From Siphonodentalium dalli (Eukaryota > Mollusca > Scaphopoda > Gadilida > Siphonodentaliidae), in the NCBI GenBank assembly GCA_032622095.1, contig CP136068.1, positions 188,097,309 to 188,161,308 on the forward strand: a stretch of DNA of 64,000 bases, written 5' to 3'. A program made the position numbers and the translations under genes. Position 1 is the stretch's first letter. Each line of letters begins with the position of its first letter. The notes beneath the pieces were generated by a model that ran no database searches, was not told the DNA's origin, and saw only the letters and a list, made by a program, of their open reading frames with translations. Shown here piece after piece: positions 33,128 to 45,056 of this stretch.

Positions 33128-34015
33128 CAGGCCTCAAAATACGGTGCTGGACATTTGCAGAACGAGGGCAAATTTAATGACGCTACCCAGCCCAGTGGGT
33201 TAGCATAATTAAATTCACCCTCTGGGGACCTCATGGTGCTTGGTCCTCAAGTATGTTTATTATCAAATTAACAAGTTTTTTTAGCTTGTCTGTTCCTTTT
33301 TTAGTTTAGTTTCTCTATATACCCAAATTGGGAGACAGCAATTTGCATAATCGAGGTTCCCAATGGGTGTACATCACCATCTGGGAACTTAAATATGAGA
33401 CACTGCAGATTGAGGTCCCCAAAGGATGAATTTGGTGATGCTAGCCTGCTGTGTGAGGTTGCATCACTAAATTTCACCCTGTGGGGACCTCATTCTGCAA
33501 ATGTCGGCACCATATTTTGGGGCCTGGACAAATGCCATTACAACCCAGCAGGCCTGAGAATAAGGTGCCTTTCATTCGCAGGATGAGGTCCCCAGAGGGT
33601 GAATTTAGTGAAGCTATCCCGCACAATGGGCTAGCATCACCAAATCCACCATCTGGGGACCTCATTCTGCATGGCCTCATCTGCTATGGGAGGCATAGAC
33701 TCAGATTGAAATTTCTAAATGGTGAATATTGTGATGTAACCCCATTGGGAACCTTGATTATGGAATCTGTCGTCTGCCAATTTGGGGATATAGAGAAACT
33801 AAACTAAATTAGAAATAGAATCTATGTGAACAAGTTTCCATAGAAATTTGATAATAAAGAAACTTTCCTGAGAAGAAGAGGCCTAAGCAGAATGAGGTCC
33901 CCAGATGGTGAATTTAGTGATGCTATCCTGTTATGCGGGATAGCGTCACAAAATTACCCTCTGGGGACCTCATTCTGCAAATGACAGGCACCTTATTCTG
34001 AGGCCTGTCAACACG
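33128..34015. mobile_element. Compound of GCAGAATGAGG hairpins
   Basis: Outer termini caggcctcaaaatacggtgc and ccttattctgaggcctgtc. Inside are four hairpins of the 93-bp type, near 33155-33240, 33405-33498, 33580-33669 and 33893-33978, with internal spacer (ctaatttagtttagtttctc / tttctctatatacccaaatt). It looks like nested or tandem insertions of related MITEs. No gene. Confidence 0.7.
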
Positions 34016-34054
34016 ATAAGAGCCAAATACTCATCATACACAAATATGATTATT

Positions 34055-34446
34055 ATGGAATACTATTAGGGCCACTTAGTAATGGCGACAAAAGTGCGCC
34101 ATTAGTAACGCACCGAAAGCGACAAAATGTGTGCCGTGTGCAAACATGCCCTAATGGCGCACTTTTTGTCGCTTTCGGCGCGTTATTAATGGCGCACTTT
34201 TTGTTGCTTTCGACGTGCCGAAACATGCGCTAATATCGCACATTTTGTCGCTTTCGAAGCATTATTAATGGCGCACTTTTTGTCGCTTTCGGCGCGTTAT
34301 TAATGGCGCACTTTTTGTTGCTTTCGACGTGCCGAAACATGCGCTAATATCGCACATTTTGTCGCTTTCGAAGCATTATTAATGGCGCACTTTTTGTCGC
34401 TTTCGGCGTGTGCCGAAAGCGCCATTAGGAAGTGGCCCCAATAGTA
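34055..34446. mobile_element. Foldback element with gcgccattaat subrepeats
   Basis: Ends tatggaatactattagggcc ... ggccccaatagtattccata are inverted over more than 30 bp. The interior consists of tandem gcgcactttttgtcgctttc plus gncgcgttattaatg units in both orientations (about 110-bp subrepeats). Confidence 0.82.
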
Positions 34447-34524
34447 TTCCATAGATTATAACCCAGTACGCATGGCCGGGTACATGGCTGCGAAATGAAA
34501 TAGTAGAGTGGTTTTAACAACTCA

Positions 34525-35351
34525 ATGCATTCACTTATATATGCGAGGCTCCCATAGGGAGCATTGCATATATGAGAGTACATTGGCCTAACAATATTTA
34601 CCTTGACATTGTAAGCCAATGCATTCACTTATATATGCGAGTCTCCCATAGGGAGCATAACATATATGAGACTACATTGGTCTAACAATATTTACCTTAA
34701 CATTCTAAGCCAGTTGTTTATCTTATGGTAAATATGTGAGGCTCCATATGGAGACTCATGTATATAATATAATGCACTGGTACAGGATTGTTAATGCTGC
34801 ACCAGTGCAGCTCCTGTCATGAAAGAGTTAACCCTTTGAGTGCCAGGTCCGATTTTTGTATCAACCCATATACCCTGTGCTAATGCATTCTCTTATATAT
34901 GCGAGTCTCCCATAGGGAGCATAACATATATGAGACTACATTGGTCTAACAATATTTACCTTGACATTCTAAGCCAGTTGTTTATCTTATGGTAAATATG
35001 TGAGGCTCCATATGGAGACTCATGTATATAAGATAATGCACTGGTACAGGATTGTTAATGCTGCACCAGTGCAGCTCCTGTCATGAAAGAGTTAACCCTT
35101 TGAGTGCCAGGTCCGATTTTTGTATCAACCCATATACCCTGTGCTAATGCATTCTCTTATATATGCGAGTCGACCATAGGTCGCCTCGCATATATAAGAG
35201 AATGCATTGGCCTAACAATTTATTATTATTTTTTACAATTTTAATAAATTTTTTTAAATCTAAAAAACATTTTTTTTTTTTTTTTTAGGGCCGATTTTAC
35301 AGACCGTAAATTAGGACCGATGAGATCGGCCCCTGGCACTGAAAGGTTTAA
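34525..35351. mobile_element. Tandemly duplicated foldback elements (aaccctttgagtgccagg)
   Basis: Hairpins of the gcattctcttatatatgcgag type, with a segment of about 270 bp from catgaaagagttaacccttt to the next copy repeated (starts near 34820 and 35090). It closes ggcactgaaaggtttaa, inverted to ttaaccctttgagtgcc. Confidence 0.7.
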
Positions 35352-35519
35352 AGGATATCGATATTTAGGTACTCTAGATGCACTCTTGGATTTAACCACA
35401 AATAATGAGGTAGCATTTTGTAAATAACAATAAACAAGAAATAATAGGGACATGATGAGTTAATTACATTCTCAGATTATATAATATACTACATAGAGTC
35501 TCTCTCTCATACAGATGTC

Positions 35520-35725
35520 ACAGACTAATAGAGTCTCTCTCTCACAGTGCCCAACAGATGGAGGTCTCTCAGTGTTAGACACAGGCCTCTCAGTGTTCTA
35601 CACATACCTCTGTTCTACACGGGCCTCTCAGTATTCTACACGGGCCTCTCAGTGTTCTACACATACCTCTGTTCTACACGGGCCTCTCAGTATTCTACAC
35701 GGGCCTCTCAGTGTTCTACATGGCC
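35520..35725. repeat. 22-bp-based minisatellite
   Basis: Units cctctcagtgttctacacat / acctctgttctacacggg in a compound order. Frames across it are artefacts. No exon is seen at its edges. Confidence 0.9.
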
Positions 35726-35871
35726 AAAAACTCATTTTCATTATAATTACCATCTTGTTTACATCGTTCATAGAGCACATGAGTGTATTTTGTATTTTTC
35801 ACTCATCCTTGGCTCAAATTCATTCATTTGTTGCATAATTTATGTTGAGTATAATAGGAGATGACCCCATA

Positions 35872-36030
35872 AACACTTTTTACCATTTGTTCTTACATTC
35901 TTTAACAATTTTATAATTTTTAATGTGTTAAGCCAATGCATTCTCTTATATATGCGAGGCAACCTATGGTCGACTCGCATATATAAGAGAATGCATTGGC
36001 ACAGGGCCCTTTTGTTGGGTAAAGGGTTAA
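35872..36030 (+). mobile_element. Twin-hairpin foldback element, 3' half only
   Basis: Starts in the AT spacer (aaacactttttaccatttgt), has one hairpin and ends TTGGGTAAAGGGTTAA. The first half is missing. Confidence 0.8.
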
Positions 36031-38104
36031 AGGGTTAAGGCCTTTGTGGCATGCTGAGAGGCCACCAATCGGTTGGGCAGCTAAATGTATTATAGTCGCC
36101 AACAAAAAGCAGGAACTCCCAATACTTTCAAAAATAATACGTCATTGTCAGCCACAATACGCAGCAAGTCAGAAGATAGATGGGTGGAGTTTGAAATTGA
36201 TGCGTAAAAGCTAGTTAACTAAGATTTTGGTTATGTCCCTTTGCAAGATTTTGGTTAGGTCCCAGTGCAAAATCTAGATCAGATGATGATTACGTCACAA
36301 TTAGCAGACAATAAGAAACAGTGTCTGTTTGTAAATCGGGCTATTTTCCTGTAACCAATAACACAGAGTTGGCCTCCACTGAATACGAAAACCCTGTTGC
36401 GTATTCCAAATTTTTCACTTTTTTGAGAACTTTCCCAGTTTTGTAAAATAATTAAACCTTCAAACCTGTTCAAACCAGTAAATACACATTTAACACAGGC
36501 TACACTGGCTGTTATGGCCCCCAGATACTTATTTTTCTATTTTTCAGACCCCCTACAACCCGTGAAATCGTGTACTGCTACATTAGTTTATATACAGCAC
36601 ATAAAGAGTGAGCGAGTAACATTGTGGGGATTTTTTTAGGAGGGATTCACAGTGACCCATTCAAAACCGAAATCTTGAGTGGCAGGATTAGCGAGCGCTA
36701 CATTGGTATGTTGGAAACAACTTGGTGCCTGTTTTAAACAAAGATCACTTAGTGAGGTCTCCACGGTGTTGAGTGTTTTGCTTATCGCATACTCTTTACC
36801 TACTGTACTGTAACAGAATTTGGCTTTTGTTTACATAACACAGCTTACAAACTTGACAATAACATACTATTTACACAATGTTTATGATTGGTATAAGAAC
36901 AAAATCTGTCAATAGAGAGATTCCGCTTGTAGCATTGTACGGAGTGTAGGGAATGCGAGTGTGTATCCCTGGTAATACGTACTACACAGATATTCGTGTG
37001 TGTCATGTGGGTGAGGCTAGACATGGATAATGTTACTTGTAAATGTGTAATACATGTAGATGATGAAACATATACAATTGATATATTATTGACATAAAAC
37101 CGCTAGGTGTGCTTCGATCCACAAATGTTGATTTCAGTTACATGCAATGTTTAATAATCCAGCACGTGATTTTCCATGCTATATAAGTCAATATGACTAT
37201 TATCTTATTTTAGTGATGTTACCTATAGCAATTAACTTGCGATCTTTTCGTCAATAAGACCAACAAATTCCCCAATTCAAAGCAAAATTGTCATGTCTCG
37301 AAACAGCAACACTGTTGAAAAATTCAGGCTATAAAATATAAGTTAAGTTGTTATAATCAATGTAACATAAATTCCACTCAACAATTAGGTGTTGTAGATG
37401 TATTTGGTTTATCAGTAAAATTACCAACACACACCGTCATTCTGATATATTAATTAAATGCGCCGACTCTGGATGGTGAAATAATTTGTATTTGTTTGTC
37501 GCCAATTGTTTTGTCCCGTCCAGATGTAAATATTTACAATTGAGCATAGTTTTGACGATGTTTTCTATTGATTGGTATGGTCGATTTCTTTGAAATTTTC
37601 GGCTTAACGCCTGAATACTAACTTATCATTATCACGAACTCGAACAAGTCCATAATATGTCTTTAACAGCAATACCCACTGCGAAGGTCAAACTTGCCTT
37701 TAGCTACAAAACCATATATAAATAGTGGGTCTGATCACATATCGTAATATTTCTATTTCCCAAACCATGGGATTCCAAGTGAGTAGCACAAATCAGAACT
37801 CTCTTTTAGTAGCTCATGAGACAATAGCACCCAACCGATACGATTAAAGCATGCGGTGTGATGTAATCTAGGGGAAACTCGCAAGCTTGCGAGAAATGAC
37901 AATTGCACGAGATGACGAAAGACTCAGTATGTTAGTATAATAATAATAATAGGAGGTTTACACAGATTGAATAATACTGAGAGTAAGACTGAATAGATAG
38001 AAGGGAATAAATGGTTCAATATCAAAAAGAGGAGGTTATTTCTTCAAGGTGGGGTAAATAATATACAGACAGCAGAGTGCACCACGTAAACTTACAGATA
38101 ATAC
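36031..38104. other. Intergenic or TLK 5' region without recognised exon
   Basis: Mostly unique-looking AT-rich DNA between the end of gene 2 and the TLK start exon, so TLK promoter or 5' exons could be here, but I can place none. 37430-37640 is similar to the complement of 45275-45520 (an old interspersed repeat). Confidence 0.4.
37430..37640 (+). repeat. Old interspersed repeat, copy 1 of 2
   Basis: Shares gtaaatatttacaattgagc, gacgatgttttctat and gcctgaatactaacttatca with the complement of 45275-45520, at visibly reduced identity. No ends identified. Confidence 0.7.
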
Positions 38105-38318
38105 TACAGTGCTCTAATTAATCGACCTCTTAACCAAAGCAGAATTATGGGTAACTTTTCAGGATTTAGTCGGAAATATGGCTTGTTGCCATTCATCGGA
38201 AAGCTCTCCCCGAGAGCTTTCTGATGAATGGCAACAAGCCATATTTCCGACTAAATCCTGAAAAGTTACCCATAATTCTGCTTTGGTTAAGAGGTCGATT
38301 AATTAGAGCATTACTGTA
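38105..38318. mobile_element. Near-perfect palindromic TA-flanked MITE
   Basis: TACAGTGCTCTAATTAATCG ... TTAGAGCATTACTGTA, with arms of about 100 bp matching almost base for base around a small centre (agctctccccgagagct). Same family as 9680-9833 and 40634-40783, and the best preserved of the three. Confidence 0.88.
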
Positions 38319-38399
38319 ATCACCCCTTCAATGACACAATGTAATAATTTTTGCAAGTAAGGAGATTCCCTGCTAATTATTGCAGACTATCAATGCAGA

Positions 38400-38545
38400 T
38401 TATATGCTGTTACTATCCACGAAATATAAACTAACTATCCACGAAATATAAACTAACTAGTTGACGGCAACAAATGGGCAAAATGAAAATAAATATTCCA
38501 ACATATCTCTCATGAAAATAAATATTCCAACATATCTCTCATGAC
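38400..38545. repeat. Two short tandem duplications
   Basis: ctatccacgaaatataaact occurs twice, followed by aaaataaatattccaacata plus tctctcatga twice. Confidence 0.85.
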
Positions 38546-38578
38546 TAGTAAACAATGAATGAAAATACTAATGTTCTT

Positions 38579-38976
38579 TTAACCCTTTACCCAACAGAAT
38601 GGCCCTGTGCCAATGCATTCTCTTATATATGCGAGTCGACCATAGGTCGCCTCGCATATATAAGAGAATGCATTGGCTTAACACATTAAAAATTATAAAA
38701 TTGTTAAAGAATGTAAGAAAAATGGTAAAAAGTGTTAAAAAAAGATTTGTTAAGGCCAATGCATTCTCTTATATATGCGAGGCGACCTATGGTCGACTCG
38801 CATATATAAGAGAATGCATTGGCACAGGGTATAACTGTAACTATCACAATGTGGTCAAGGAGCCGGTTCCAATGATATCCATATTTGTATGGTTTTATTG
38901 AGACAGACCGAAGATATTTTAGGCTGTTGAAGCTTTATTTGGCCGGTTTTGGCCGGTTTGTTGGGTAAAGGGTTAA
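38579..38976 (-). mobile_element. TTAA-flanked twin-hairpin foldback element, copy 5
   Basis: Full-length TTAACCCTTTACCCAACA ... TTGGGTAAAGGGTTAA with both hairpins and the ggccggttttggccggtttg end. Confidence 0.88.
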
Positions 38977-40090
38977 AGAAATATTGATTTAAGTAAAATC
39001 TAACTATGTTGAAATAAAGGATGGCAAGAAACAATACTTATAGTTCCATCTAAATACTATCTATGACTGTACGACGATAATAAACAATGATATTGTAAGT
39101 GTGATGACGAACGAATAATAGTTTCTTTAACAAACCAACGATAATCTTATCAGTTACGTATCTAGAATTCTTATTGAGATGCCATTCTTCTGTCAATGGT
39201 ATTCCCATGTAACCATTGGTAACCATTGGTCATGTTGGCTACTATGAGCAATTTGATTGGTTAGTGACATAAGTTGAAGCCCAATGACGTATTGACTATT
39301 TTCCCATGCATTGCAAAACACAATAAAATTTATAATATAAAATACAGGCAATATATTCCTAATCTGTTTCGATCCACCCACACGTTGTAAAGAGTAGAAA
39401 ACCTTGATTATGAGCAGCGAAAGATATTGTCAGTATGCTCGCCACATTGTGGCTGTACCTCCCCCTGTCCCCGGGGAGCAGTAGATGGTTTCAGTATGCT
39501 CGCCACATTGTGGCTGTACCTCCCCCTGTCCCCAGGGAGCATTAGATGGTTTCTGAATGCTCAGGCTTATCGGGGTAATAATTGTTCCATGCATTGGAAT
39601 GGGTTAATTGTAGAATGTGTGTAACAAATGGATCAATTATTATTGAAAAAATTACCCATTGTGATCGAGGAGACATTATCGTCAATTTTTTAACAGCCAA
39701 TGATATTTCTTACTGATAATTTGTTCTAAATTTGTTTTTATAACTATTACTGAATACGTTTCGCACAAATATTTACAACATCAGGCATGCGCTCCATATT
39801 TGGAAACAATTTAGTATGTCATCTTGGGAAAGCCTCCGCAATGTCTGGGATCAAGATAGGAATTCTAGAGAAATAATTCTAATAAGATTATCGTCACTTT
39901 TTAAAAAAGACTGCAAATAATACTGACAAAAATATGATGGAAACAGGAGGGCGGAAAGATTGAAAACAGAGACTGATAGAATGATGAACACAGGAAGGCG
40001 GAAAGATTGAAAAAAGAGACTGATAGAAGCGAAAGAAGAGTCTGATAGGACAGAGAGAGGAACACATCTTATTTATGCATAAATAGTAAC
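38977..40090. other. Intergenic stretch
   Basis: Holds a 59-bp tandem duplication at about 39433-39552 (cagtatgctcgccacattgt ...) and otherwise no recognised feature. Confidence 0.5.
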
Positions 40091-40092
40091 AG

Positions 40093-40556
40093 GCCTCAAA
40101 ATATGGTGCTGGACATTTGCAGAATGAGGTCCCCAGAGGATGAATTTAGTGACACTACCTGCATAGCGGGCTAGCATCACTAACATCACCTTCTGGGGAC
40201 CTCATTCTGCTTTATAGGCCTAATCTTCTCTGGAAATTATCTTTATCAAATTAACAAGTTTTTTAGATTCATTAGAATGTTTTTTTTTCATTTTTTAATA
40301 GTTTAATTTCTCTTTATCACAAAACTGGCAGATGACGCAATGCATAATCAAGGTGCCCAATGGGTGCACATCACCATCTTCACAATGTAGGAAGAATCTG
40401 TGTCTTGGTCTCCCACAACAGAGGAGGCCATGCAATATGAGGGCCCCAGAGGATGAATTTGGTGGTGCTAGCCCGCTATGCGGGGTAGCGTCACCAAATT
40501 CACTCTCTGGGGACCTCATTCTGCAAATGTCCAGCACCATATTGTCAGGTCTGAAA
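40093..40556. mobile_element. Double-hairpin GCAGAATGAGG element, long variant
   Basis: Outer caggcctcaaaatatggtgc ... gcaccatattgtcaggtctg. Hairpins at 40119-40211 and 40431-40524, with a central spacer of about 220 bp that includes tttagtttaatttctctttat-like sequence shared with the 33-34 kb cluster. Confidence 0.78.
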
Positions 40557-40633
40557 ATGTAAAGGCACCCAACTGCTTCATTCAACTGTTAATTAACCCT
40601 TTGACTACTGAATTTTGCCCTTAATAGGTGGTA

Positions 40634-40783
40634 TACAGTAATGCCCTAAATAATCGACTCCTTAACCACAGCAGAATTATGGGTATTTTTCAGGAATTAG
40701 TCGGAAATATGGCTTTCAAATCCTGAAAAATTACCCTTAATTCTGCTGTGGTTAAGGAGTCGATTAGTTAGGGCATTACTTTA
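40634..40783. mobile_element. Palindromic TA-flanked MITE, copy 3
   Basis: TACAGTAATGCCCTAAATAA ... TAGGGCATTACTTTA. Arms carry accacagcagaattatgggt. The centre is shorter than at 38105-38318. Confidence 0.78.
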
Positions 40784-40927
40784 TATTAGCTCCACAAAAA
40801 TATATACATTTGACAAGATTTTCTCACTATATCAAACTGACTTAGAGCCCCTTTTGAAAAATTGTGGCCATGTTGGATGCCATCTTGTCTGGTGTCTACA
40901 CAGCCAGGTTTTTCATGTTAAAATCAG

Positions 40928-41318
40928 TTAACCCTTTACCCAACAAACCGGCCAAATAAAGCTTCAACAGCCTAAAATATCTTCGGTCTGTCTCAATAGA
41001 ACCATACAAATATGAATATCATTAGAATCGGCTCCTTGACCACATTGTGATAGTTACAGTTATGCCCTGTGCCAATGCATTCTCTTATATATGCGAGGCG
41101 ACCTATGGTCGCCTCGCATATATAAGAGAATGCATTGGCCTAAAAAAAAATCTTTTTTTAACACTTTTTACCATTTTTTCTTACATTCTTTAACAATTTT
41201 ATAATTTTTAATGCGTTAAGCCAATGCATTCTCTTATATATGTGAGGCGACCTATGGTCGACTCGCATATATAAGAGAATGCATTGGCACAGGGCCCTCC
41301 TGTTGGGTAAAGGGTTAA
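40928..41318 (+). mobile_element. TTAA-flanked twin-hairpin foldback element, copy 6
   Basis: Full-length family member. The first hairpin here is perfectly symmetric at its tip (gcgaggcgacctatggtcgc), unlike other copies. Confidence 0.88.
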
Positions 41319-41827
41319 AGTTGAGGGATATAAGAAGGAAGAAAATGATTGGATTGAAGTTAAATCCTGGGGCGGGGGTGGAGGGGTACCCTATCAGCTC
41401 CCGGACTATTACCCACTGTAATTGATTTATAAATGGGCTGGTATGTCTTATTGGATCATAGAAAGGTGACGTTGAGGTGTATATTGAAAAATATAGCCAT
41501 TGCTACTTCACCTTGCTAAGAGTCCACGGTCAACTTCTCCCCAATAACCAAACAGGGAGTAGTGACTTCTTCCAATTTTAAACCTCAAGACTGGTCCCTG
41601 TGTACCGGTCTAGGGAGAAGTGACTTCTCTAAATTTGAAACCACTAGGCTGGTGGTCCATGTACTCATTAGTAAGTATTCAGTTATCAAAGGGTTAAAAC
41701 GTTTTAAGATTCTTGGCACAACATTCAGTAATATGACTGGAGCTTCCTGAAGGGAGCCCCATACAGGTGGCAGCTTGTATTGCTCAGTGTCGTCTGCTCA
41801 TGTCTGTGAGGGGCTCCATAAGTGAGT

Positions 41828-42070
41828 TTAACCCTTCTATGACTTGAGCTTCCTGAATATAGCAAAAACCCTGTGCCAATGCATTCTCTTATATATGCGA
41901 GTATCCCATAGGGAGCCTCACAATATAAGAGAATACACTGGCCTAACAATTATTGCACTGACCTTGTAAGCCAGTGCATTCTCTTATGGGAGACTTACAT
42001 ACATAAGAGAATGCACTGGCACAGGATATTTAATGCTGCACTATCTCAGCTCCCTTCATCAAAGGGTTAA
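41828..42070. mobile_element. TTAACCCTTCTATGA-type foldback element
   Basis: Ends ttaacccttctatgac ... cttcatcaaagggttaa. Two partial gcattctcttatatatgcga hairpins. Sister copy at 6980-7224. Confidence 0.72.
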
Positions 42071-42171
42071 AGGGACTAAAATCTTCAGATTATTTTAATT
42101 TTAGACGGCATTTTATCTCCAATCTCAGTCAAATAGCTTAAAGGTCTAGCACGGACCCTGATTGACACCAT

Positions 42172-42612
42172 TTAAAAAGGTACTCAATCCAATTCGATGG
42201 TCCCCATATCATCAGATTCCAACAGTAACAAATATTTTTTTAAATGGCGCTTCAATTATCAGAATCGATTAATTGCCCAAAATGTGTTATTTATCAAAAA
42301 AATTTGGCCGGAATGTCAAATATCTAATACCCAAAGCCACTTGATTTTAAAGTTATCCATTCTTCATCCGCAATTTGGTCCGAGACTGTCTTCTCATCAG
42401 TTTTTTGCCAGGCCACCAAAAAAGTACTGGTGGTGAAAAATAATAGATTTCAAAAATCGATATCTGATCACACTGAGCTTTGTTGGGTTCCTCGACTCGA
42501 ATCGAATATTTTTTACCCAAGAAATACATACTGAGATATAGATGAGATATTGTTGTTGTTGTTGTTGTAACTGTATGATATGGGAACCTTCGAATCGGTC
42601 GGGCATCTTTAA
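42172..42612. mobile_element. TTAA-flanked element (AGGTACTCAATC termini), copy 2
   Basis: TTAA near 42172, aaaggtactcaatccaattc to gaatcggtcgggcatct|TTAA. More decayed than the other two copies. It contains a TTG microsatellite at about 42547-42567. It begins about 60 bp beyond the gene 2 stop codon, so the 3' UTR probably runs into it. Confidence 0.75.
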
Positions 42613-42671
42613 GGCTGTAGATGAAGTGTAAATATAGCACTGAAATAAAGTGACAGAAGCTGGAAATACTA

Positions 42672-42800
42672 TCAGCTCCACGATGGTTGTTTGTTCTTTC
42701 GCTTCGACCGTCTGCCGAGTGAACTGGCTCGTCGCGCTTTCGTTATCACAATCGGGGAAGGCACCTCTTCCATATATGGAAACTGTGAATTCTCAGACCT
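42672..42800 (-). CDS. Unrecognised gene 2, last coding exon
   Basis: Minus-strand terminal exon of 43 codons including TGA. The acceptor is cttgtttttcag|AGGTCT and it starts in phase 0, matching the phase 0 end of 44944-45056. It encodes RSENSQFPYMEEVPSPIVIT followed by a very basic tail with RRASSLGRRSKRKNK and a final PSWS. The tail looks like a nuclear localisation signal, and RRAS is a basophilic kinase-type site; both are inferences. The other two frames carry stops or no splice support. No clear AATAAA is seen soon after the stop; a MITE follows at once. Confidence 0.82.
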   Translation of the reverse strand, partial: RSENSQFPYMEEVPSPIVITKARRASSLGRRSKRKNKQPSWS

Positions 42801-42862
42801 CTGAAAAACAAGAAAATTGTAATGAGCTATTATTACCTATTTAATAAAGAGCCGGGACTAAT

Positions 42863-43251
42863 TTAACCCTTTACCCAACAGAAGGGCCCTGTGCCAATGC
42901 ATTCTCTTATATATGCGAGTCGACCATAGGTCGCCTCGCATATATAAGAGAATGCATTGGCTTAACACATTAAAAATTATAAAATTGTTAAAGAATGTAA
43001 GAAAAAATGGTAAAAAGCGTTAAAAAAAGGCCAATGCATTCTCTTATATATGCGAGGCGACCTATGGTCGACTCGCATATATAAGAGAATGCATTGGCAC
43101 AGGGCATAACTGTAACTATCACAATGTGGTCAAGGAGCCGGTTCCAATGATATCCATATGTGTATGGTTCTATTGAGACAGACCGAAGATATTTTAGGCT
43201 GTTGAAGCTTTATTTGGCCGGTTTTGGCCGGTTTGTTGGGTAAAGGGTTAA
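42863..43251 (-). mobile_element. TTAA-flanked twin-hairpin foldback element, copy 7
   Basis: Full-length member inside the last intron of gene 2, about 60 bp upstream of its acceptor. Confidence 0.88.
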
Positions 43252-43823
43252 CAATCCGTCATCATGTTTTGAGTGAACTAAAGCAATGGCAACCAACCAG
43301 TTAAGCTTCACGTTTCAAGTAAATAAATACGGACGAATTCGTGGACGCTAATACAAATGGAGATAAGCCTCAAACATGTTAATCACGAAGAACCTTCAAC
43401 ATAGCCTCATTTGCAGACACAGAGTTGCACAACATGCAATATAAACGACTAATTGTGCGAACACATTCCATCAAAACAGAAGGCCCCAAGTACCGATATG
43501 GACATTTCCCATGACAAACACGATTAGTCTAGTTGTTTATACTTCATATCAATACGCGCAGTTCTCGTAATCTATGCAGGTGCAACAGTGTGACGTATTC
43601 ATGTCGATTTCACAAGCCCATGTCTATTTCACTCTAACGTACTAACCCTGCGCGGTCGGATAGAGCGCTTTGTTTTTGGTATATACCGAAATCATCCCAG
43701 ATAATCACGAATATCTTATCAGATTTCTCCCCAGATGTACCGTTAAGCAGCTTCTGGATTCTGCCGAGGATTGGTATAAAACAACAAATCGGAATGAGGC
43801 TCTTGGGTTGGGAGAAAAATGAT
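43252..43823. other. Intron without recognised feature
   Basis: Unique-looking intron sequence of gene 2; nothing identified. Confidence 0.5.
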
Positions 43824-43968
43824 CCATCATGACCTGGGATGTGGACATGGAAAAATCTCACCCTCGGGGCCAGATATTTGGTCCGGACACTCGTCAAGTC
43901 TCGTGTCCGGCCCAAACATCTGGCCCCTCGGGTGAGATTTTTCCATCCCACACCCGAGGTCATGATGG
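43824..43968. repeat. 145-bp hairpin
   Basis: ccatcatgacctgggatgtg ... complement, including aaaaatctcaccctcggggc and its inverse; arms of about 65 bp with a few mismatches. Probably a foldback MITE, but no target duplication was recognised. Confidence 0.75.
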
Positions 43969-44205
43969 AAAATATTAATCTCACTGGATATGCAGGGAAT
44001 AAGCTGGGAAAGTTATAATTTGTTTTTGGAAAATTGGATGAATATGCCTAATATAGTAAGTTACACTAGTGTTTTGTGTGCACCTATCAGCTTCTGGTGG
44101 GTTACTGTATCTGTCCACTACATCGATGCTTTAGAATTTCCATTTAACAGTGTCGAACTTGAACGCCCAGGTAGACCTAGCATACTCTCATCACACACTC
44201 ACCTG

Positions 44206-44459
44206 CAAGCCTTGAAATAGTGTGTCTGTCATTTGCAGAATGAGGTCCCAAGAGGGTGAATTTAGTGATGCTACCCCGCATAGCGGGTTAGCATCACCAA
44301 ATTCACCCTCTGGGAACCTCATTCTGCTGAGGTGTAAGCAGAATGAGGTCCCCAGAGGGTGAATTTGGTGATGCTAGCCCGCTATGCGGGGTAGCATCAC
44401 TAAATTCACCCTCTTGGGACCTCATTCTGCAAATGACAGGCACACTATTTCAAGGCTTG
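44206..44459. mobile_element. Double-hairpin hAT-type MITE, copy 2
   Basis: CAAGCCTTGAAATAG ... CTATTTCAAGGCTTG, flanked by CTCACCTG on both sides (exact 8-bp duplication). Two 93-bp hairpins in inverted arrangement, as at 6695-6949. Confidence 0.92.
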
Positions 44460-44943
44460 CTCACCTGGAAACTCCAATGCATGTCTATGGTAGAAAAATG
44501 CCTAATGGCCAGTATTTGAAAAAAATCTTCACATTTTCCTGTATTAAGAATTTTATCAATTAAAACAGTTTCTGAAACAGGTTAAACTGTCATTTGAACT
44601 AAAGGAGATAATTTCCTAGTCATATGAGTGATATCAGTAGAGTATTATACCAAAATTAGTGAAATTTGGGGGGGGGGGTATTGTAAAAAAAATTGGGAGT
44701 AAAATTTTTTGTTGTTGCAGGTTTGGTGTCTCCGAAAATGCCAGAAGCAAAAAAACAGCATACCTGCAAATTTTTTACTACCCACCCCCCTGGACTAAGT
44801 CTTGTCTTGTTTATTGGTGGGACCATTCAGATTATAAGTCCAACAAATGTTTGTTGAACTTATTATCTGAACATTTCCTAAGAAATAACTCCTCATCAAT
44901 GAGTAATCAGTATAGAAAGGGTTATATAATTCATTATACAAAC

Positions 44944-45056
44944 CTGTTGAAGAATGGGTTTCACTCGTGGCTTGCTCTTACATGGCGTCGTAGTCGGCGT
45001 ATGTAAAGGCACAGTTAACTTCTCACTCCAGCTAATCCGGCTTGCCAGTTTTGGAG
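44944..45056 (-). CDS. Unrecognised gene 2, penultimate exon
   Basis: Minus-strand exon of 113 nt. The acceptor is tctctttttag|CTCCAAAAC and the donor is CAACAG|gtttgtata. It starts in phase 1 (the CT completes the C left by 50595-50706, giving Pro) and ends in phase 0. It encodes PKLASRISWSEKLTVPLHTP then TTTPCKSKPRVKPILQQ. The other two frames have stops, so only the phase that fits the neighbours is open. RISW fits the [RK]-[VI]-x-[FW] docking pattern for protein phosphatase 1, and two TP sites follow; these are motif-level inferences. Confidence 0.85.

Noticed and set aside
42640-42655. Second acceptor-like site (ctttatttcag) after the gene 2 stop codon
   Set aside because: It lies beyond the in-frame TGA and leads into a MITE; more likely 3' UTR.
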